6,371 bases of DNA from Candidatus Microgenomates bacterium (lineage in GTDB: Bacteria; Patescibacteriota; Microgenomatia; 2-02-FULL-39-11): NCBI GenBank assembly GCA_022866885.1, contig JALHWS010000162.1:1-6371 (forward strand), written 5' to 3'. This document shows positions 4,586-6,371 of this stretch, piece after piece. The position numbers were made by a program, and so were the translations under genes. The notes beneath the pieces are model-generated. The model was not told the origin of the DNA. It did no database searches and saw only the letters and a program-made list of their open reading frames with translations. Position 1 is the stretch's first letter; each line of letters opens with the position of its first letter.

Positions 4586-6371
4586 TTACTTGGGAAGCAT
4601 ATCGTCCGGCACCAGCTGGATAATGACGTATTTGTCCGTCTTTTCGATCAGCTTATATTTTCGTTTCACCGGGTCTTCAATCAGGGCTTCTTTAATAAGT
4701 TGATTCGTCAGGTCGTCAAAATTGACGCTGACGTAGTATTGGGCGCCTCTTTTTATCATATTATCGATATCATCCTGCATGACCGGCCAGCCGGATCGGT
4801 TAGTCTGGTACAGGAAAGCCGTATCGCCGTTATAAGGGGCAATCACCAAAACATGATTGTTGGTTTTTCTTTCCACCGCTTGTCCTGCTTCAACAATCTC
4901 CGGATGATTGATGTTATAAAAATCCCTTATCTGGTACCAGCCGAACATTTCCATAAAAACAAATACCACTAAGATCAATCCGTAAATTTTCCATTTTGAA
5001 AATTTTTCCGTTTCCAAATCCAATAAGTAACCGATGCCCCGGGCGACAAAAACGGCGATAATCGGGATGGTCATTATCTGGTAATAATCATGGCGGACAT
5101 TGCCGGTAGCCACCACCGTGACGTAAAGAAGCATCGCGATGCCCCAAAGATAAAAAAACCAGTTTTCTTTACCCTTGCGGTAAATTATTCCCAGAACCAG
5201 GAAGACAGCACCCCAATAACCCAAAATCAACTTAGACAGCCTTTCGGCAAAAAGCCAGTAGAAAAAAGCGCCTTTGAAACGGATGCCGTCGCCGTTGAAA
5301 AGCCACATATTGGCCGGAATCCCTTCAGGAAACTGGCTGATCCACTGCCGCCACTGAACGAAAGGAATGAAAGCGGCGGCGAAATATAATCCTAAACCGA
5401 TCACAGATTTTATGGAAATACCGAAGCGTTTGAAATACAAATAAGCCATCGGCAAAAACCAAAAAGCGGCAAAAGGTTTGATAAGAAGCGAGACGGCCGT
5501 AAAAACAAAAGAAAGGGGCAGATATAGCCATTTCCCCGTATCGCTCAACCATTTGTCAAAGAAATAGACCATGCCGAGCAGATTAAATACCAGATAAGGT
5601 TCCGGTAAAATGACTCTGGTATAAAAAAGGTTATAAGGCAAGACCGCGTAAACTGCCGAGGCGATAAACGCTTCCCTTCGGCCCAGATATTTTCTGACAA
5701 TCAAAAAGAGTAAAACGACTGAACCGAGTGTCGCCAGTATCGAAGTCATCCGGCCGGAAAAATCGATATTGTAACCGACAAATATCTTGTCGACGATAAC
5801 TGAGGCAAAGTTATAGAGAGGAAACTCCACCATCCGCAGTCCCTTGGGATTATCTTTACCTGAAGCCACGTTAGAAAGGTCGTCATAAACCGGGTATAAC
5901 AAATTCACTCCGTGCTTGACGTAATTTCGGGTAACGCTTGAAGTATCCGCCTGGCGCCACGAATGCCAATCGGCCAAGGGAGTGTTGATTTTATAAAGCC
6001 TTAAGGTAAAAGTCAGGGTTAAAATCAGTATCAGGAAGAAAAAGTCGCTTCTTAAAAATCTAGCGGTTCTTTGGACAAATGTTTTTTTGAAATCGGCAAA
6101 GCCGGGCATTACCGGCGGCGGGTTATTCGGTTTCCCTTTTTTCAGGTAATTAATACCGCCGAGAATAAATCCCACCGTTGCCCAAAAAAGGAAAGCCACT
6201 TTTGATGATTCAAATACATCAATATAAACCGCATTAACCAAAAGACCGAATAACAATCCTCCTAAACCAACCGCCAGGCTGAAAATGATCGGGTCACGGA
6301 GAATCATTAAATTACGCCAGACATAGTAAAGGATAAATAATAAAATTCCGTAGAAAGCCGCAAAACCCAAC
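4586..6371 (-). CDS. GT39/PMT-like membrane glycosyltransferase, possibly fused to an O-antigen ligase; 5' end beyond the window
   Basis: This is a polytopic membrane glycosyltransferase using lipid-phosphate sugar donors on the outer side of the membrane. 594 residues are visible (numbering starts at the first full codon, 6370-6368, a TTG that is probably internal). Residues 1-77 hold about three membrane segments with NAVYIDVFESSKVAFLFW (46-63), resembling the end of an O-antigen ligase/polymerase. A hydrophilic proline-rich linker follows (78-108). The GT39-like body begins with a membrane helix (110-124) and an outer loop holding DWHSWRQAD (134-142), where D134 or D142 is the likely catalytic acid. 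VEFPLYNF (181-188) and LPEPYL (255-260) follow, then roughly eight to ten more hydrophobic segments to about 478. A soluble tail (480-594) ends the protein. No stop interrupts the frame. M88 (codon at 6109) could begin a separate GT39 protein but has no Shine-Dalgarno. The sugar and acceptor are unknown. Confidence 0.85.
   Translation of the reverse strand, partial: LGFAAFYGILLFILYYVWRNLMILRDPIIFSLAVGLGGLLFGLLVNAVYIDVFESSKVAFLFWATVGFILGGINYLKKGKPNNPPPVMPGFADFKKTFVQRTARFLRSDFFFLILILTLTFTLRLYKINTPLADWHSWRQADTSSVTRNYVKHGVNLLYPVYDDLSNVASGKDNPKGLRMVEFPLYNFASVIVDKIFVGYNIDFSGRMTSILATLGSVVLLFLIVRKYLGRREAFIASAVYAVLPYNLFYTRVILPEPYLVFNLLGMVYFFDKWLSDTGKWLYLPLSFVFTAVSLLIKPFAAFWFLPMAYLYFKRFGISIKSVIGLGLYFAAAFIPFVQWRQWISQFPEGIPANMWLFNGDGIRFKGAFFYWLFAERLSKLILGYWGAVFLVLGIIYRKGKENWFFYLWGIAMLLYVTVVATGNVRHDYYQIMTIPIIAVFVARGIGYLLDLETEKFSKWKIYGLILVVFVFMEMFGWYQIRDFYNINHPEIVEAGQAVERKTNNHVLVIAPYNGDTAFLYQTNRSGWPVMQDDIDNMIKRGAQYYVSVNFDDLTNQLIKEALIEDPVKRKYKLIEKTDKYVIIQLVPDDMLPK
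6140..6371 (-). other. O-antigen ligase/polymerase C-terminal-like segment, in frame with the GT39 gene
   Basis: The first ~77 visible residues show hydrophobic stretches at about 4-20, 28-50 and 56-75. The pattern of arginines after the first helix, a long Gly/Leu helix, then a short loop with D51, E54 and SSK before the last helix is what I associate with the end of Wzy/WaaL-type proteins. After it comes KKGKPNNPPP, which is where such proteins normally stop. The resemblance is from memory of the family and covers only a short tail; unrelated membrane helices remain possible. Confidence 0.5.

Noticed and set aside
4547..4972. Plus-strand open frame of 141 codons, and similar plus-strand frames at 4056-4487 and 2510-2899
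   Set aside because: They lie opposite well-supported glycosyltransferase genes, show no recognisable domain or convincing start site, and are what strong minus-strand coding leaves on the other strand.

Overview
The window is part of a bacterial gene cluster for building a surface polysaccharide. All six genes lie on the minus strand and read from right to left: gaps are at most 14 nt and overlaps reach 80 nt, so they very probably form one transcript. The first gene (right edge) and the last gene (left edge) both run off the window. No promoter, terminator, RNA gene, mobile element or CRISPR array is visible, and no stretch without a gene exceeds 14 nt.

In transcription order: (1) 6371-4586, a large membrane protein. 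Its main body is a GT39/PMT-like lipid-linked-sugar glycosyltransferase. Its first visible ~77 residues resemble the C-terminal end of an O-antigen ligase/polymerase, so it may be a fusion. (2) 4571-3381, a GT4 glycosyltransferase. (3) 3391-2486, a GT2 rhamnosyltransferase-like enzyme; an AGGAGG site shows that its start is five codons downstream of the longest open frame. (4) 2484-1360, a GT4 enzyme of the MtfB/WbpY mannosyltransferase type. (5) 1391-219, a GT4 enzyme of the WbaZ type. (6) 298-1, the N-terminal 99 residues of a mannose-1-phosphate guanylyltransferase (ManC type).

The likely logic is this. The ManC-like enzyme makes GDP-mannose. The cytoplasmic GT4 and GT2 enzymes use GDP-mannose and other sugar nucleotides to extend a lipid-linked oligosaccharide on the inner face of the membrane. 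The membrane protein acts after export, on the outer face, in polymerisation, ligation or sugar decoration. The flippase, the initiating sugar-phosphate transferase and the other sugar-nucleotide genes are not in view. Sugar specificities are inferred from family resemblance only.

The organism is bacterial and uses the standard code (visible stops are four TAA and one TGA). Moderate-to-low GC, lysine-rich proteins, very tight overlapping genes and the style of the GT39 protein suggest a metagenome-derived lineage such as Patescibacteria/CPR (perhaps Microgenomates), but that is a weak inference. I do not see a wholly new system. The points most worth a second look are the possible ligase-GT39 fusion and the 80-nt overlap between genes 5 and 6, which is preceded by an A7 tract where a one-base shift would give a normal gene junction.
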